Assembly: GCA_944389815.1 (NCBI GenBank)
Contig: CALXNS010000070.1
Location: 33,862-97,861, forward strand
DNA: 64,000 nt
Direction of reading: 5' to 3'
Origin: an uncultured Victivallis sp.
Lineage (GTDB): Bacteria > Verrucomicrobiota > Lentisphaeria > Victivallales > Victivallaceae
Shown in pieces: positions 1-7,923 of this stretch. The notes under the pieces are model-generated. The model saw only the letters and a program-made list of their open reading frames with translations. It was not told the origin of the DNA and made no database searches. The stretch's first letter is position 1. Each line of letters opens with the position of its first letter. The position numbers and the translations under genes are program-made.

Positions 1-133
1 CGGCGTCGGCGATGCGGCAGAACCGGTAATGAATCAGGACGAATACGCTGCCGAGGATCACGACCAGCAGAAACACGGTGATCGCGCTTCCTCTGGCGGC
101 CAGGCTCCAGTCGCGAAACGGACGGATATGCAT
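1..133 (-). CDS. N-terminal fragment of a membrane protein (partial)
   Basis: The reading frame begins with an ATG at 133 and runs off the left edge, so only 44 residues are visible. After a short basic start (MHIRPFRDWSLAARGS) there is one strongly hydrophobic segment (about residues 17-36, rich in V, L, I and F) followed by a basic stretch, which looks like a first transmembrane helix with the N-terminus inside. It starts one base after the stop of the binding protein upstream, so the two are almost certainly co-transcribed and translationally coupled. A sensor kinase or other signalling protein reading that binding protein would fit, as would a transporter part. Too little is visible to decide. 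Confidence 0.6.
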   Translation of the reverse strand, partial: MHIRPFRDWSLAARGSAITVFLLVVILGSVFVLIHYRFCRIADA

Positions 134-134
134 G

Positions 135-1136
135 TTACGGCGCCTCCTCAACCTGGAGCGGCGCGAACGTTTTAAAATCGGGCGCCGTCCGGATTCTGCC
201 GCTGCGCTTCAATAACTGGACGGCGTCGGTGTAGTTTCTCTGTTCCAGCGTGCCGTTTCGTCGCGGGTCGTTCAGTTCGAGATCTGCGCCGAAGTGCCGG
301 AGCATCCATGATTGATGTGCCGGGTCGAACGGATAATCGAGTTTCCGGCATTCGCGACGGACCAGGCGCAACGCTTCCGCCGGATTGCGGAGCGCTTCGC
401 GCCACCCCTCCAGAACCGCGGCGCGCATCGCCCGGCAGACGTCGGGATTTCGGCGGACGGTGCCGGCGTCGGCATAGAGCCCGTCTTCCGGAATGTTCAA
501 GCTGAAATTCCGCATCCGGAAGCAAATCAGCTCTCCAGGCGAAATTCCCGCGGCAAGCAGCAGGTAATATTCGTTATACTCCATTACCGAAATGAATTCA
601 GCTCCCTCCCAGAGAAAGAGAGCAATCCCGTCGTTGATCGGAATCCTTGTGGCGGCGGGGGCGAAACGTTGCAGGAAAAGTTCAGGAAGCAGTCCCGAAT
701 CGCCGCTCCACACGGCACACCGGAGGTCGGGGCCGAAGCGTTGCAGCGTTTCGGCCTCTCTGCCGATTCCGGCGCGGCGTCTGCCGACGAGGAGAATCGA
801 GGAGTTGCAGCTGAGCTGGGCGATGTTGACCGGTTCGAGACCGGAGTTCGTCGCTTCGATCGCCGCAAGCAGCGGAGCGACCAGGAAGTCGCATTCCGAC
901 TTCCGCAACGCGTCGAAGACCGAATTTCCGGGGGAGGTGTGGCGCACTTCCACGTCAAGTCCGCGGCGACTGAAGATGCCGTGTTCTGCGGCGTAGTAGT
1001 AACCTGCGAACTGCGCCTGCGGTTTCCACGGCAGCATCAAGGTATACTGTTTTTCAGCCGCGTCCGCCGTCAGGACGGAAGCGGTCGTCAACAGGAGAAC
1101 GGCACACCGTTGAATGATTTGCACAAACCCGTTCAT
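135..1136 (-). CDS. NMT1/THI5-like periplasmic substrate-binding protein
   Basis: About 333 residues. The chosen ATG at 1136 gives a classic signal peptide: a short start, a hydrophobic core (CAVLLLTTASVL) and a likely cleavage near ADA/AEK. Longer starts at 1151 (ATG) and 1199 (TTG) lack a clear ribosome site. The mature protein opens with LPWKPQAQFAGYYYAAEHG, the hallmark of NMT1/THI5-like binding proteins that carry pyrimidine or other small organic ligands to ABC importers. No permease or ATPase gene is next to it; the gene that follows encodes a membrane protein. Its ligand cannot be told from sequence, and it may serve as a sensory rather than a transport component. It is divergent from rnfA. 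Confidence 0.8.
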   Translation of the reverse strand: MNGFVQIIQRCAVLLLTTASVLTADAAEKQYTLMLPWKPQAQFAGYYYAAEHGIFSRRGLDVEVRHTSPGNSVFDALRKSECDFLVAPLLAAIEATNSGLEPVNIAQLSCNSSILLVGRRRAGIGREAETLQRFGPDLRCAVWSGDSGLLPELFLQRFAPAATRIPINDGIALFLWEGAEFISVMEYNEYYLLLAAGISPGELICFRMRNFSLNIPEDGLYADAGTVRRNPDVCRAMRAAVLEGWREALRNPAEALRLVRRECRKLDYPFDPAHQSWMLRHFGADLELNDPRRNGTLEQRNYTDAVQLLKRSGRIRTAPDFKTFAPLQVEEAP

Positions 1137-1215
1137 GGTAAGGAGAAACATAACACCGTGTCGGCGATTCTGCAAGGTGCGGCAGGGAAAAAACTTCAAA
1201 GTTTTCCGGAATTCC

Positions 1216-1243
1216 TTGAAAAATCCGGTAATATGATTAAATT
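1216..1243 (+). promoter_or_regulatory. possible promoter of the rnf operon
   Basis: TTGAAA at 1216-1221 and TAAATT at 1238-1243, separated by 16 bases, in an AT-rich stretch about 60 bases upstream of rnfA. The -10 box matches consensus at only four of six positions, so this is a candidate only. Confidence 0.3.
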
Positions 1244-1305
1244 AAACGTTCAGTATTTTTTCATTATTTCAATATTTCACCATATTTCAACAAGGGCGAG
1301 GGAAA

Positions 1306-1896
1306 ATGAAATATCTGGAACTGACGGTGGGGGCGGTGTTGGTATACAACTTCGTGCTCTCCCGTTTCCTGGGAATCTGTCCGTTCCTGGGAGTCTCGAA
1401 ACGGCTCGGTACGGCCATGGGTATGTCGGGGGCGGTGATTTTCGTGATGACGCTGGCGTCGTTCATCACCTCGTTGCTCTACCGGCATGTGCTGCGTTTC
1501 GAATATGACGGGCGGACGGTGGATATCGGATTTCTTCAGGTGCTGCTTTTCATTCTGGTGATTGCCGGTCTGGTGCAGTTGATTGAGATCATGCTTCAGA
1601 AACTCAGCCCGATGCTCTATCAGGCGCTGGGAATTTATCTCCCGCTCATCACGACCAACTGTGCGGTTCTCGGGGCGGCGACGATCAATGCAAACAACAA
1701 TTACACGGTGCTGGAGGCGACGGTTTTCGGCTTTTTCTCCGGTGTCGGATTCGCGTTGGCGCTGCTGCTTTTCGCAAGTCTGCGCGAACGGCTCGATCTT
1801 GCGGCCGTGCCTGCGCCGTTCAAGGGGACCGCGATCGCATTGATCACGGCCGGGATTCTCGCAATGGCGTTCGTCGGATTCTCCGGCCTCTGCTGA
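1306..1896 (+). CDS. rnfA: Rnf complex membrane subunit RnfA
   Basis: 196 residues, the usual RnfA length. It is an integral membrane protein of about six helices and, with RnfE, forms the paired core that carries an intramembrane iron-sulfur centre. Family motifs are clear: VYNFVLSRFLGICPFLGVS near the N-terminus and LPLITTNCAVLGAA in the middle, each with the conserved cysteine found in RnfA/NqrE proteins. A good ribosome site (GAGGGAAA) sits just before the ATG. It is the first gene of rnfABCDGE, the order known from Rhodobacter and E. coli (rsx). Rnf couples electron flow from reduced ferredoxin to NAD with sodium or proton export. Confidence 0.95.
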   Translation: MKYLELTVGAVLVYNFVLSRFLGICPFLGVSKRLGTAMGMSGAVIFVMTLASFITSLLYRHVLRFEYDGRTVDIGFLQVLLFILVIAGLVQLIEIMLQKLSPMLYQALGIYLPLITTNCAVLGAATINANNNYTVLEATVFGFFSGVGFALALLLFASLRERLDLAAVPAPFKGTAIALITAGILAMAFVGFSGLC

Positions 1897-1918
1897 TAAA
1901 TCAAGGATTCAGAAAAAG

Positions 1919-2770
1919 ATGGGTACATTGACGGCGGCGGTAATGGTGATGGCGGGCATCGGTCTCGCGCTCGGCGTGGTGATCGGATTCTTCGCAAAAT
2001 TGTTTCAGGTGAAAAGCGACGCGCGCGTCGAACTGGTAACGGAATTGTTGCCGGGCGCCAATTGCGGCGGTTGCGGGAAGGCGGGCTGCTCCGATTTTGC
2101 CAAGTCGGTGGTTTCCGGAGAGAATCCGCCGAGCAAATGTCCGGTTTCGAGCAAGGAACAGGTGACGGCGATCGCGCTGGCGCTGGGGATCGACGCAGGA
2201 GAATCGTTCGCGAAAAAGGCGGTGGTCTGCTGCGGCGGCGACCGGGAGCAGACGCTCCGGCTGGCGAATTACAACGGCGTGCTCGACTGTGTTTCCGCCT
2301 CGCTGGTTGCGGGCGGGCCGAAGGGGTGCGCCTACGGTTGTCTCGGGATGGGAACCTGTGCACGGAAGTGCCCGTTCGGCGCGATAGAGATCATCAACGG
2401 CCTGGCGGTCATTCACAAGGAGCTCTGCGTCGGCTGCGGCACCTGCGTGGCGGTCTGTCCGCGCAATGTCATCAAACTGGTTCCGGCGGAGGCGGAGGTT
2501 CACGTCTACTGCAATTCCCCGGCGAAGGGACCGGCCAAGAAGCAGGTCTGCCGCGTGCCGTGCCTCGGCTGCCGGAAGTGCGTCCGGGCGGCGGAAGGAA
2601 AGTTCACGGTCAACGGGTTCCGTGCCGAAGTCAATTATCAGGCGCCGGAATTGCCGACGGCGGAGGATGTTCAGAAGATCGGCTGTCCGACCGGCTGTCT
2701 GCTTACCGCCGAAGAGCATCTGCGTATTGAAATGAACGAACCCGAATGGAGCGCGGGAAAAGATGAATAA
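1919..2770 (+). CDS. rnfB: Rnf complex ferredoxin-like subunit RnfB
   Basis: 283 residues. A single hydrophobic N-terminal helix (about residues 5-25) anchors a cytoplasmic iron-sulfur protein. Three cysteine regions are visible: a first four-cysteine cluster in GANCGGCGKAGC ending at KCPV; a ferredoxin-type domain with CAYGCLGMGTCARKCPFGAI and CVGCGTCVAVCPRN; and a third set (CRVPCLGCRKC and IGCPTGC) near the C-terminus. RnfB is the entry point for electrons from reduced ferredoxin. The 3' end overlaps rnfC by 8 bases, indicating translational coupling. Confidence 0.95.
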   Translation: MGTLTAAVMVMAGIGLALGVVIGFFAKLFQVKSDARVELVTELLPGANCGGCGKAGCSDFAKSVVSGENPPSKCPVSSKEQVTAIALALGIDAGESFAKKAVVCCGGDREQTLRLANYNGVLDCVSASLVAGGPKGCAYGCLGMGTCARKCPFGAIEIINGLAVIHKELCVGCGTCVAVCPRNVIKLVPAEAEVHVYCNSPAKGPAKKQVCRVPCLGCRKCVRAAEGKFTVNGFRAEVNYQAPELPTAEDVQKIGCPTGCLLTAEEHLRIEMNEPEWSAGKDE

Positions 2771-4082
2771 GAACGTCAAAACATTTCACGGCGGAATCCA
2801 TCCTGCCTGTGACGGCAAGTCGCTGTCGAATGGGGTTTCGGTGCAGCGCGCGCCGTTGCTCGACAAGTACCGGGTGGTGATTTCCGAAAATGTCGGCAAA
2901 CCGCCCAAACCGGTGGTCGAAGCTGGAGCATGTGTCAAGAAATATCAGTTGATCGCCGCGGCCGACGGTTTCGTCTCCGCCAATTTGCATGCTCCGACCA
3001 GCGGTCGGGTCACCGGTATCGTCGAGGTGCCGGGGGCGATGGGGGTGCCGGTCCAGGCGATTGAAATCGAAGCGGATGGGGCGGATGAAGCGGGCGAGCT
3101 CCTTCCGGCGCTCGACTGGCGGAACTGCGATGTGGCGTTGTTGCGCAAACGAGTCGAAGAAGCCGGGCTGGTCGGCATGGGCGGAGCGGCGTTTCCGACT
3201 CACGTGAAGTTGTCGCCGCCGCCGGAGAAGAAGGTCGACGTGCTGGTGCTCAACGGCGCCGAATGCGAACCGTATCTGACCGCCGACCATCGTCTGATGG
3301 TGGAACAGCCTGAAGCGGTGCTGGAAGGCGCGGCGATTTCAGCGCGGATCCTCGGCGTGACGAAGATTTACATCGGCGTGGAGATCAACAAAGCTGATGC
3401 GATCGATGCACTCAACGCTCATGCAGCGGAGTTCGGAATCGAAGTTGTGCCGCTCAAGGTGCAATACCCGCAGGGTTCGGAAAAACAGTTGATTTTTGCG
3501 ATCACCGGTCGGAAGGTGCCGGCCGGCGGACTGCCGATGGATGCCGGATGTGTCGTTCAGAATGTCGGGACCGCCGCGGCGCTGGCCGATGCGGTCATCC
3601 GGGGAATCCCGCTGGTGGAGCGGATCGTCACCGTGACCGGCGAAGTGGTTGCGCATCCCGGGAACTGGCTGTTGAAGATCGGCACCCCGGTGATCCGGGT
3701 TGTTGAATGGGCCGGCGGCGTCACCGAGGAGCCGGGGAAACTGATTCTCGGCGGACCGATGATGGGCTTTGCTCAGAAAAGTTTCGATGTGACCGTGACG
3801 AAAAACACCTCCGGTATTTTACTGCTGCCGCGGACGGTGGCGGTGACCTACGGTTCAAGTCCCTGCATCCGGTGCGGCCGGTGTGTGGCGGGTTGCCCGA
3901 TGAATCTGGTGCCGTGCGCGCTCGGCAACGCGGTCGAGGCCGAACGGTTTGATCTTGCCGCGCAGAATCATGTGATGGACTGTCTGGAGTGCGGTTCATG
4001 CGCTTATGTTTGTCCGGCCCATCGGCCGCTGGTTCAGCATATGCGTCGGGCGAAGGCGGAAATTCGCAAGCGGAAAAAGTGA
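2763..4082 (+). CDS. rnfC: Rnf complex NADH-binding subunit RnfC
   Basis: 439 residues. This is the peripheral subunit that binds FMN and NAD(H). It has the Nqo1-like nucleotide-binding core (GMGGAAFPTHVK, NGAECEPYLTADHRLM) and two four-cysteine clusters near the C-terminus, CIRCGRCVAGCP and CLECGSCAYVCP. It lacks the long alanine-rich tail of the E. coli protein. It starts inside the end of rnfB and is followed 19 bases later by rnfD. Confidence 0.95.
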   Translation: MNKNVKTFHGGIHPACDGKSLSNGVSVQRAPLLDKYRVVISENVGKPPKPVVEAGACVKKYQLIAAADGFVSANLHAPTSGRVTGIVEVPGAMGVPVQAIEIEADGADEAGELLPALDWRNCDVALLRKRVEEAGLVGMGGAAFPTHVKLSPPPEKKVDVLVLNGAECEPYLTADHRLMVEQPEAVLEGAAISARILGVTKIYIGVEINKADAIDALNAHAAEFGIEVVPLKVQYPQGSEKQLIFAITGRKVPAGGLPMDAGCVVQNVGTAAALADAVIRGIPLVERIVTVTGEVVAHPGNWLLKIGTPVIRVVEWAGGVTEEPGKLILGGPMMGFAQKSFDVTVTKNTSGILLLPRTVAVTYGSSPCIRCGRCVAGCPMNLVPCALGNAVEAERFDLAAQNHVMDCLECGSCAYVCPAHRPLVQHMRRAKAEIRKRKK

Positions 4083-4101
4083 AAGCAATTGAGAGCATAT
4101 C

Positions 4102-5262
4102 ATGAGTGACGGTGAAAAAACAACTGAAGTGATGCTCCCCACCGGGTCAGACCTGGTGTTGAGCGTGTCTCCCCATCTTTCCGCGGCGGACAGTGTCCGG
4201 CGGATCATGTACAAGGTGTTGCTGGCGTTGATCCCCGCGTGCGTTGCCGGAATCTGGTTTTTCGGCTGGCGCGCGCTTGCGGTGATCGTGGTGACGGCGC
4301 TGTTCTGCATCGGAGCCGAAGCGCTCTGGTGCCGGATCGCCGGGAAACCGGTTCTCGGAACGATTGCCGACGGCAGTGCGGCGTTGACCGGCGTGCTGCT
4401 GGCGCTGAACCTGCCGCCGGAAATTCCGTTCTGGATCTGTCTGGTCGGCGCGTTTCTGGCGATCTGGCTGGGGAAACAGGTGTTCGGCGGTCTCGGGAAC
4501 AATCCGTTCAATCCGGCGCTGGTTGCGCGGGTGGGGTTGCTGATTGCGCTGCCTGCGGCGATGACGACGTGGACGCCGCCGCGCGGGATGGGCGCCGATT
4601 CTCCGGCGGCGGCGGAATTCTACAGCCCGTCGACGCTTCATAAGCTCCAGGGGAAAAAGGTGGGGCTTGACAGTGTGACGCATGCGACGGAGCTCGACAG
4701 CGTGACTTGTGCAACTCCGCTGGGTGTAGTCGGCACCACGCCGAAGATTCTCGATAAATCCTTCGAGGCGCAGCAAAATTTTCAGGCGGTGGACAATAAT
4801 GAGATGTTGTGGCGCTACTTTCTTGGGATCAAGGGCGGCTGCATCGGAGAGACCAGCATTCTTGCATTGCTGATCGGCGGCATTCTGCTGATTGCGTTCA
4901 AATTGATCAACTGGCGGGTGCCGATCTGCTACATCGGCACGGTGGCGGTGTTCACCGGGTTGGTGAACTACTTCTTTCCGGGAGTTACGCCGACGCCGCT
5001 CTTTCATATTCTGACCGGCGGGCTGGTGCTTGGCGCGTTCTTCATGGCCACGGATATGGTCACGTCGCCGATTACTCCGACCGGCTGCATCGTTTTCGCG
5101 ATCGGCTGCGGGATTATTACCAGCGTAATCCGGATCTGGGGAAATTATCCGGAAGGAGTCAGTTTCTCGATTCTTTTCATGAATGCTCTGGTGCCGCTGA
5201 TTGATCGCTGGTGCGGTCAGCGTCCCTTCGGCTACACCGTGAAACGCGAGGTGGCGAAATGA
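4102..5262 (+). CDS. rnfD: Rnf complex flavin-carrying membrane subunit RnfD
   Basis: 386 residues with several transmembrane helices, homologous to NqrB. RnfD carries a covalently bound FMN on a threonine of a short motif. Here DSVTCATPL at residues 199-207 fits that site, with Thr205 the likely attachment residue. Immediately before it is a near copy, DSVTHATEL (190-198), so the motif region appears tandemly duplicated. The C-terminal part has the conserved GALVLGAFFMATD-like segment (GLVLGAFFMATDMVTSPIT). The gene ends with an ATGA overlap with rnfG. Confidence 0.94.
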   Translation: MSDGEKTTEVMLPTGSDLVLSVSPHLSAADSVRRIMYKVLLALIPACVAGIWFFGWRALAVIVVTALFCIGAEALWCRIAGKPVLGTIADGSAALTGVLLALNLPPEIPFWICLVGAFLAIWLGKQVFGGLGNNPFNPALVARVGLLIALPAAMTTWTPPRGMGADSPAAAEFYSPSTLHKLQGKKVGLDSVTHATELDSVTCATPLGVVGTTPKILDKSFEAQQNFQAVDNNEMLWRYFLGIKGGCIGETSILALLIGGILLIAFKLINWRVPICYIGTVAVFTGLVNYFFPGVTPTPLFHILTGGLVLGAFFMATDMVTSPITPTGCIVFAIGCGIITSVIRIWGNYPEGVSFSILFMNALVPLIDRWCGQRPFGYTVKREVAK

Positions 5263-5933
5263 CGAAACTCAAGGAAACGGAAAACCTCTGGATTCTCGGA
5301 TTGTTTCTCGGGATAACCGGATTGATTTCGGCACTGGTGCTCGCGATTTTCTCCGATCTGGTCAAGGAACCGATCGCCGCCGCCGAACTGCGCAGTACGA
5401 ATCAGGCGTTGCAGCAGATACTCCCGCCCTTCGACAATCAGCCGTCTCGGACATCAGTGAAGATCAAGGCGGAAAACGGTTCGGAATACACCTTCATGGG
5501 CGCATTCAAAGACGGGCGGCTGGTCGCATTGGCGGCGATCGGAGCGAATGCCGGATATGCCGGACTGGTGCATGCCATGGTCGGTTTGAATCCCGATGGA
5601 TCGATTCGCGCCGTGCTCATTACCCGGCATAACGAAACCCCGGGACTTGGTTCCTACGTCTGCGAACGGAAGTTCCAGAAGACGATCTTCAATTTGTTCG
5701 AACCGAAACCTGAGGGGCTGCCGCCGAATAGTTTCCTGGATCAGTTTGACGGCAAAACCGCCAGGGTTGCCGCGAACTGGAAGGTTCGCAAGGACGGCGG
5801 TTCGATGAAATACATCACCGGCGCAACCGTGACCAGCCGGGCGGTGACGGAACTTGTCAGTGAACTGGATCGCTGCTATCTGGCCAACAAGGCGGAGATC
5901 ATTGGAGCCTTGAATTCGCAGGAGGGGAAATAA
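5259..5933 (+). CDS. rnfG: Rnf complex FMN-binding subunit RnfG
   Basis: About 224 residues from the ATG at 5259, which overlaps the rnfD stop by four bases; the longer frame starting at 5211 is ignored. There is one N-terminal transmembrane helix (LWILGLFLGITGLISALVL), then an FMN-binding domain outside the membrane. The flavin attachment motif TGATVTSRAV is present near the C-terminus, the site where FMN is joined to threonine by the flavin transferase ApbE. The motif HNETPGLGS is also typical of the family. Confidence 0.95.
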   Translation: MTKLKETENLWILGLFLGITGLISALVLAIFSDLVKEPIAAAELRSTNQALQQILPPFDNQPSRTSVKIKAENGSEYTFMGAFKDGRLVALAAIGANAGYAGLVHAMVGLNPDGSIRAVLITRHNETPGLGSYVCERKFQKTIFNLFEPKPEGLPPNSFLDQFDGKTARVAANWKVRKDGGSMKYITGATVTSRAVTELVSELDRCYLANKAEIIGALNSQEGK

Positions 5934-5936
5934 GCT

Positions 5937-6632
5937 ATGAGTCTGCTCAAAGATTTCACCCGGGGCATCTGGAAGGAGAACCCGGTACTGGTGCTGTTGC
6001 TCGGCACCTGTCCGACGCTGGCCTTGACCACCAGCGCCACCAATGGTTTCGGCATGGGGATGGCGACGACGTTCGTGCTGGTGGGGAGCAATCTGGTGAT
6101 CTCGTTGATCGCCGGAATCGTGCCCAAGAAGATTCGGATTCCGGTTTACATCGTGGTGATTGCGACGTTTGTGACGGTGATCGATCTGTTGATGAAGGCG
6201 TATGCGCCGCCGGCATTGTATGCGGCGCTCGGAATATTCATTCCGTTGATTGTGGTGAACTGCATTGTGCTGGGACGGGCGGAGGCGTTCGCGTCGAAGA
6301 ACGGCCCCATTCATTCGATTCTGGACGGTCTCGGCATGGGACTGGGATTCACGCTGACGTTGACGATGCTCGGGATCATCCGGGAGATGCTCAGCACCGG
6401 TTCGGTGTTCGAGGTGAAGGTGATCACCGCGTGGACGACTGATTTCCTGCTGCCGTCGGCCGCGCCGGGGGCGTTCATCATCGTTGGGACGATTCTGGCG
6501 CTGAAGAATTACTTCAATCGCCGCGCCGCGATCAAGGCGGGGAAACTCTATGTGCCGCCGGAAGGACTCGACTGCCGCCATTGCCGGATTTGTTCGCTGC
6601 CGGAACATGACGAGGAGAAGCGCGAAAAATAA
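5937..6632 (+). CDS. rnfE: Rnf complex membrane subunit RnfE
   Basis: 231 residues with about six helices, paired with RnfA in the complex core. Family motifs: NPVLVLLLGTCPTLA at the start and ALGIFIPLIVVNCIVLGRAEAFA in the middle. A strong ribosome site (GGAGGGG) lies in the end of rnfG, three bases upstream. The C-terminus carries an unusual short tail with three closely spaced cysteines (CRHCRIC) followed by charged residues. It is the last gene of the operon. Confidence 0.94.
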   Translation: MSLLKDFTRGIWKENPVLVLLLGTCPTLALTTSATNGFGMGMATTFVLVGSNLVISLIAGIVPKKIRIPVYIVVIATFVTVIDLLMKAYAPPALYAALGIFIPLIVVNCIVLGRAEAFASKNGPIHSILDGLGMGLGFTLTLTMLGIIREMLSTGSVFEVKVITAWTTDFLLPSAAPGAFIIVGTILALKNYFNRRAAIKAGKLYVPPEGLDCRHCRICSLPEHDEEKREK

Positions 6633-6692
6633 GGGTCAATGGTCGCACTCCGGAAGCGGAATATCCGTTTTCGAAGGGAGGCGGCGGAAAAT

Positions 6693-6738
6693 AAACCGGC
6701 GAAGTTTCCGTTCGGAACTTCGCCGGTTTTGTTTTTCC
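6693..6738. terminator. bidirectional intrinsic terminator between rnfE and pilT
   Basis: A 14-bp perfect stem, 6693-6706 with 6716-6729 (AAACCGGCGAAGTT and its complement), has a 9-base loop and is followed by a T-rich run to about 6738. On the other strand it is followed by a shorter T stretch. It lies between convergent operons and probably ends both. Confidence 0.85.
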
Positions 6739-6781
6739 TTTCCGGCAAAAGAGATGCTGCTGCCGGGACATGAGGAACGCG

Positions 6782-7903
6782 TTATTGCTGCTGCGCCTGG
6801 GCGGCAGCGGCTGCCGCTTCGCGCGCTGCGGCTTCCTCTTCCTCAAGAGCTTCGAGAAACCGGGTCTTGTCGCTTGCCTTCATATAGGCTTCCTCTGCGG
6901 AGATGTTGCCGGCGTCGAATTGTTTCTGGATGGAACTGTCCATCGCCATCATGCCGCGGTCGCCGCCGGCGTCGATGATGGTGCGGATGTTGGAAATTTT
7001 TCCTTCCCGAATCGTGTTGGGCAAGCCGTCCGCCCAGAGGAGGATTTCGTGAACCGCCACGCGACCGCCGTTTTTCTTGCGGCAGAGGAGCTGGGAGACG
7101 ATCGCCTGAAGACATTCGGCGAGCATGGTTCTGATCTGCGCCTGTTCGTTGGCGGGGAATGCGTCGATGATACGGTCGACGGTTTTCGGGGCGTTGTTGG
7201 TGTGCAGCGTCGCGAAGACGAGCATTCCCATGGCGGCGCAGGTCAAGCCGAGACGGATCGTTTCGTTTTCACGCATTTCTCCGATCAGAACGATGTCCGG
7301 GTCGGAACGCATTGCACCGCGCAGTGCGCGCGGAAACGATTCGCTGTGGATGCCCACTTCCCGGTGAACGATCGTGCAGAGTTTGTTTTGATGTACGAAT
7401 TCGATCGGGTCCTCGATGGTGATGATATGGCGCTGCATGTTGTCGTTGATGTAGTCGATCATCGCGGCAAGCGTCGTCGATTTCCCCGAACCGGTCGGGC
7501 CGGTAACCAGGACGAGTCCGGATTTGTATTTGCAGATCTCCTTGAGCTGTTCGGGGAGCTTCAGCTCCTCCAGCGTCAGAATTTTGCTCGGAATCTGACG
7601 CATGACGCAACCCATGCCGTGGTAATTGTAGAGATAATTCACGCGGAAACGGGCCAGCCCCGGAATTTCGTGGGCGAAATCGAGGTCGTGGGTCGCCATG
7701 AAGTGATCCCAGCGCCTGGGGGGCAGACAGATCTCCTTGAGCAGTGACTCCATTCGTTCTGCCGTGATGATCTCTTCGTCGAGCACCTGAATGTTGCCGT
7801 GAATACGGGCCTTGGCCGGCCCGTCGATCGCAAGGTGAAGGTCCGAACCGCCCAGGCTGAGCATTTTGCGGAGATAACGATTGATTTGTGGTTCGTTCGC
7901 CAT
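6782..7903 (-). CDS. pilT: PilT-family twitching/retraction ATPase
   Basis: 373 residues from the ATG at 7903, which has a GAGGAG ribosome site; a longer frame has no such support. It is a hexameric secretion ATPase. Walker A is GPTGSGKST (135-143), followed by an acidic box (IEDPIEFVHQ), Walker B region DPDIVLIGEMR and the HTNNA histidine box. The LPNTIREGK segment matches the AIRNLIREGK motif characteristic of PilT retraction ATPases. The C-terminus is a glutamate/alanine-rich helix ending AAQAQQQ. It follows a second, larger paralogue by about 20 bases. No pilin or other pilus gene is in the window, so a role in type IV pilus retraction is inferred from the family. Confidence 0.88.
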   Translation of the reverse strand: MANEPQINRYLRKMLSLGGSDLHLAIDGPAKARIHGNIQVLDEEIITAERMESLLKEICLPPRRWDHFMATHDLDFAHEIPGLARFRVNYLYNYHGMGCVMRQIPSKILTLEELKLPEQLKEICKYKSGLVLVTGPTGSGKSTTLAAMIDYINDNMQRHIITIEDPIEFVHQNKLCTIVHREVGIHSESFPRALRGAMRSDPDIVLIGEMRENETIRLGLTCAAMGMLVFATLHTNNAPKTVDRIIDAFPANEQAQIRTMLAECLQAIVSQLLCRKKNGGRVAVHEILLWADGLPNTIREGKISNIRTIIDAGGDRGMMAMDSSIQKQFDAGNISAEEAYMKASDKTRFLEALEEEEAAAREAAAAAAQAQQQ

Positions 7904-7923
7904 GGTTGATTTTGACTCCTCTT

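Noticed and set aside
312..1508. A 398-codon plus-strand frame opposite the binding protein
   Set aside because: It runs through the divergent promoter region and into rnfA out of frame, with no domain; the minus-strand protein has a signal peptide and family motif.
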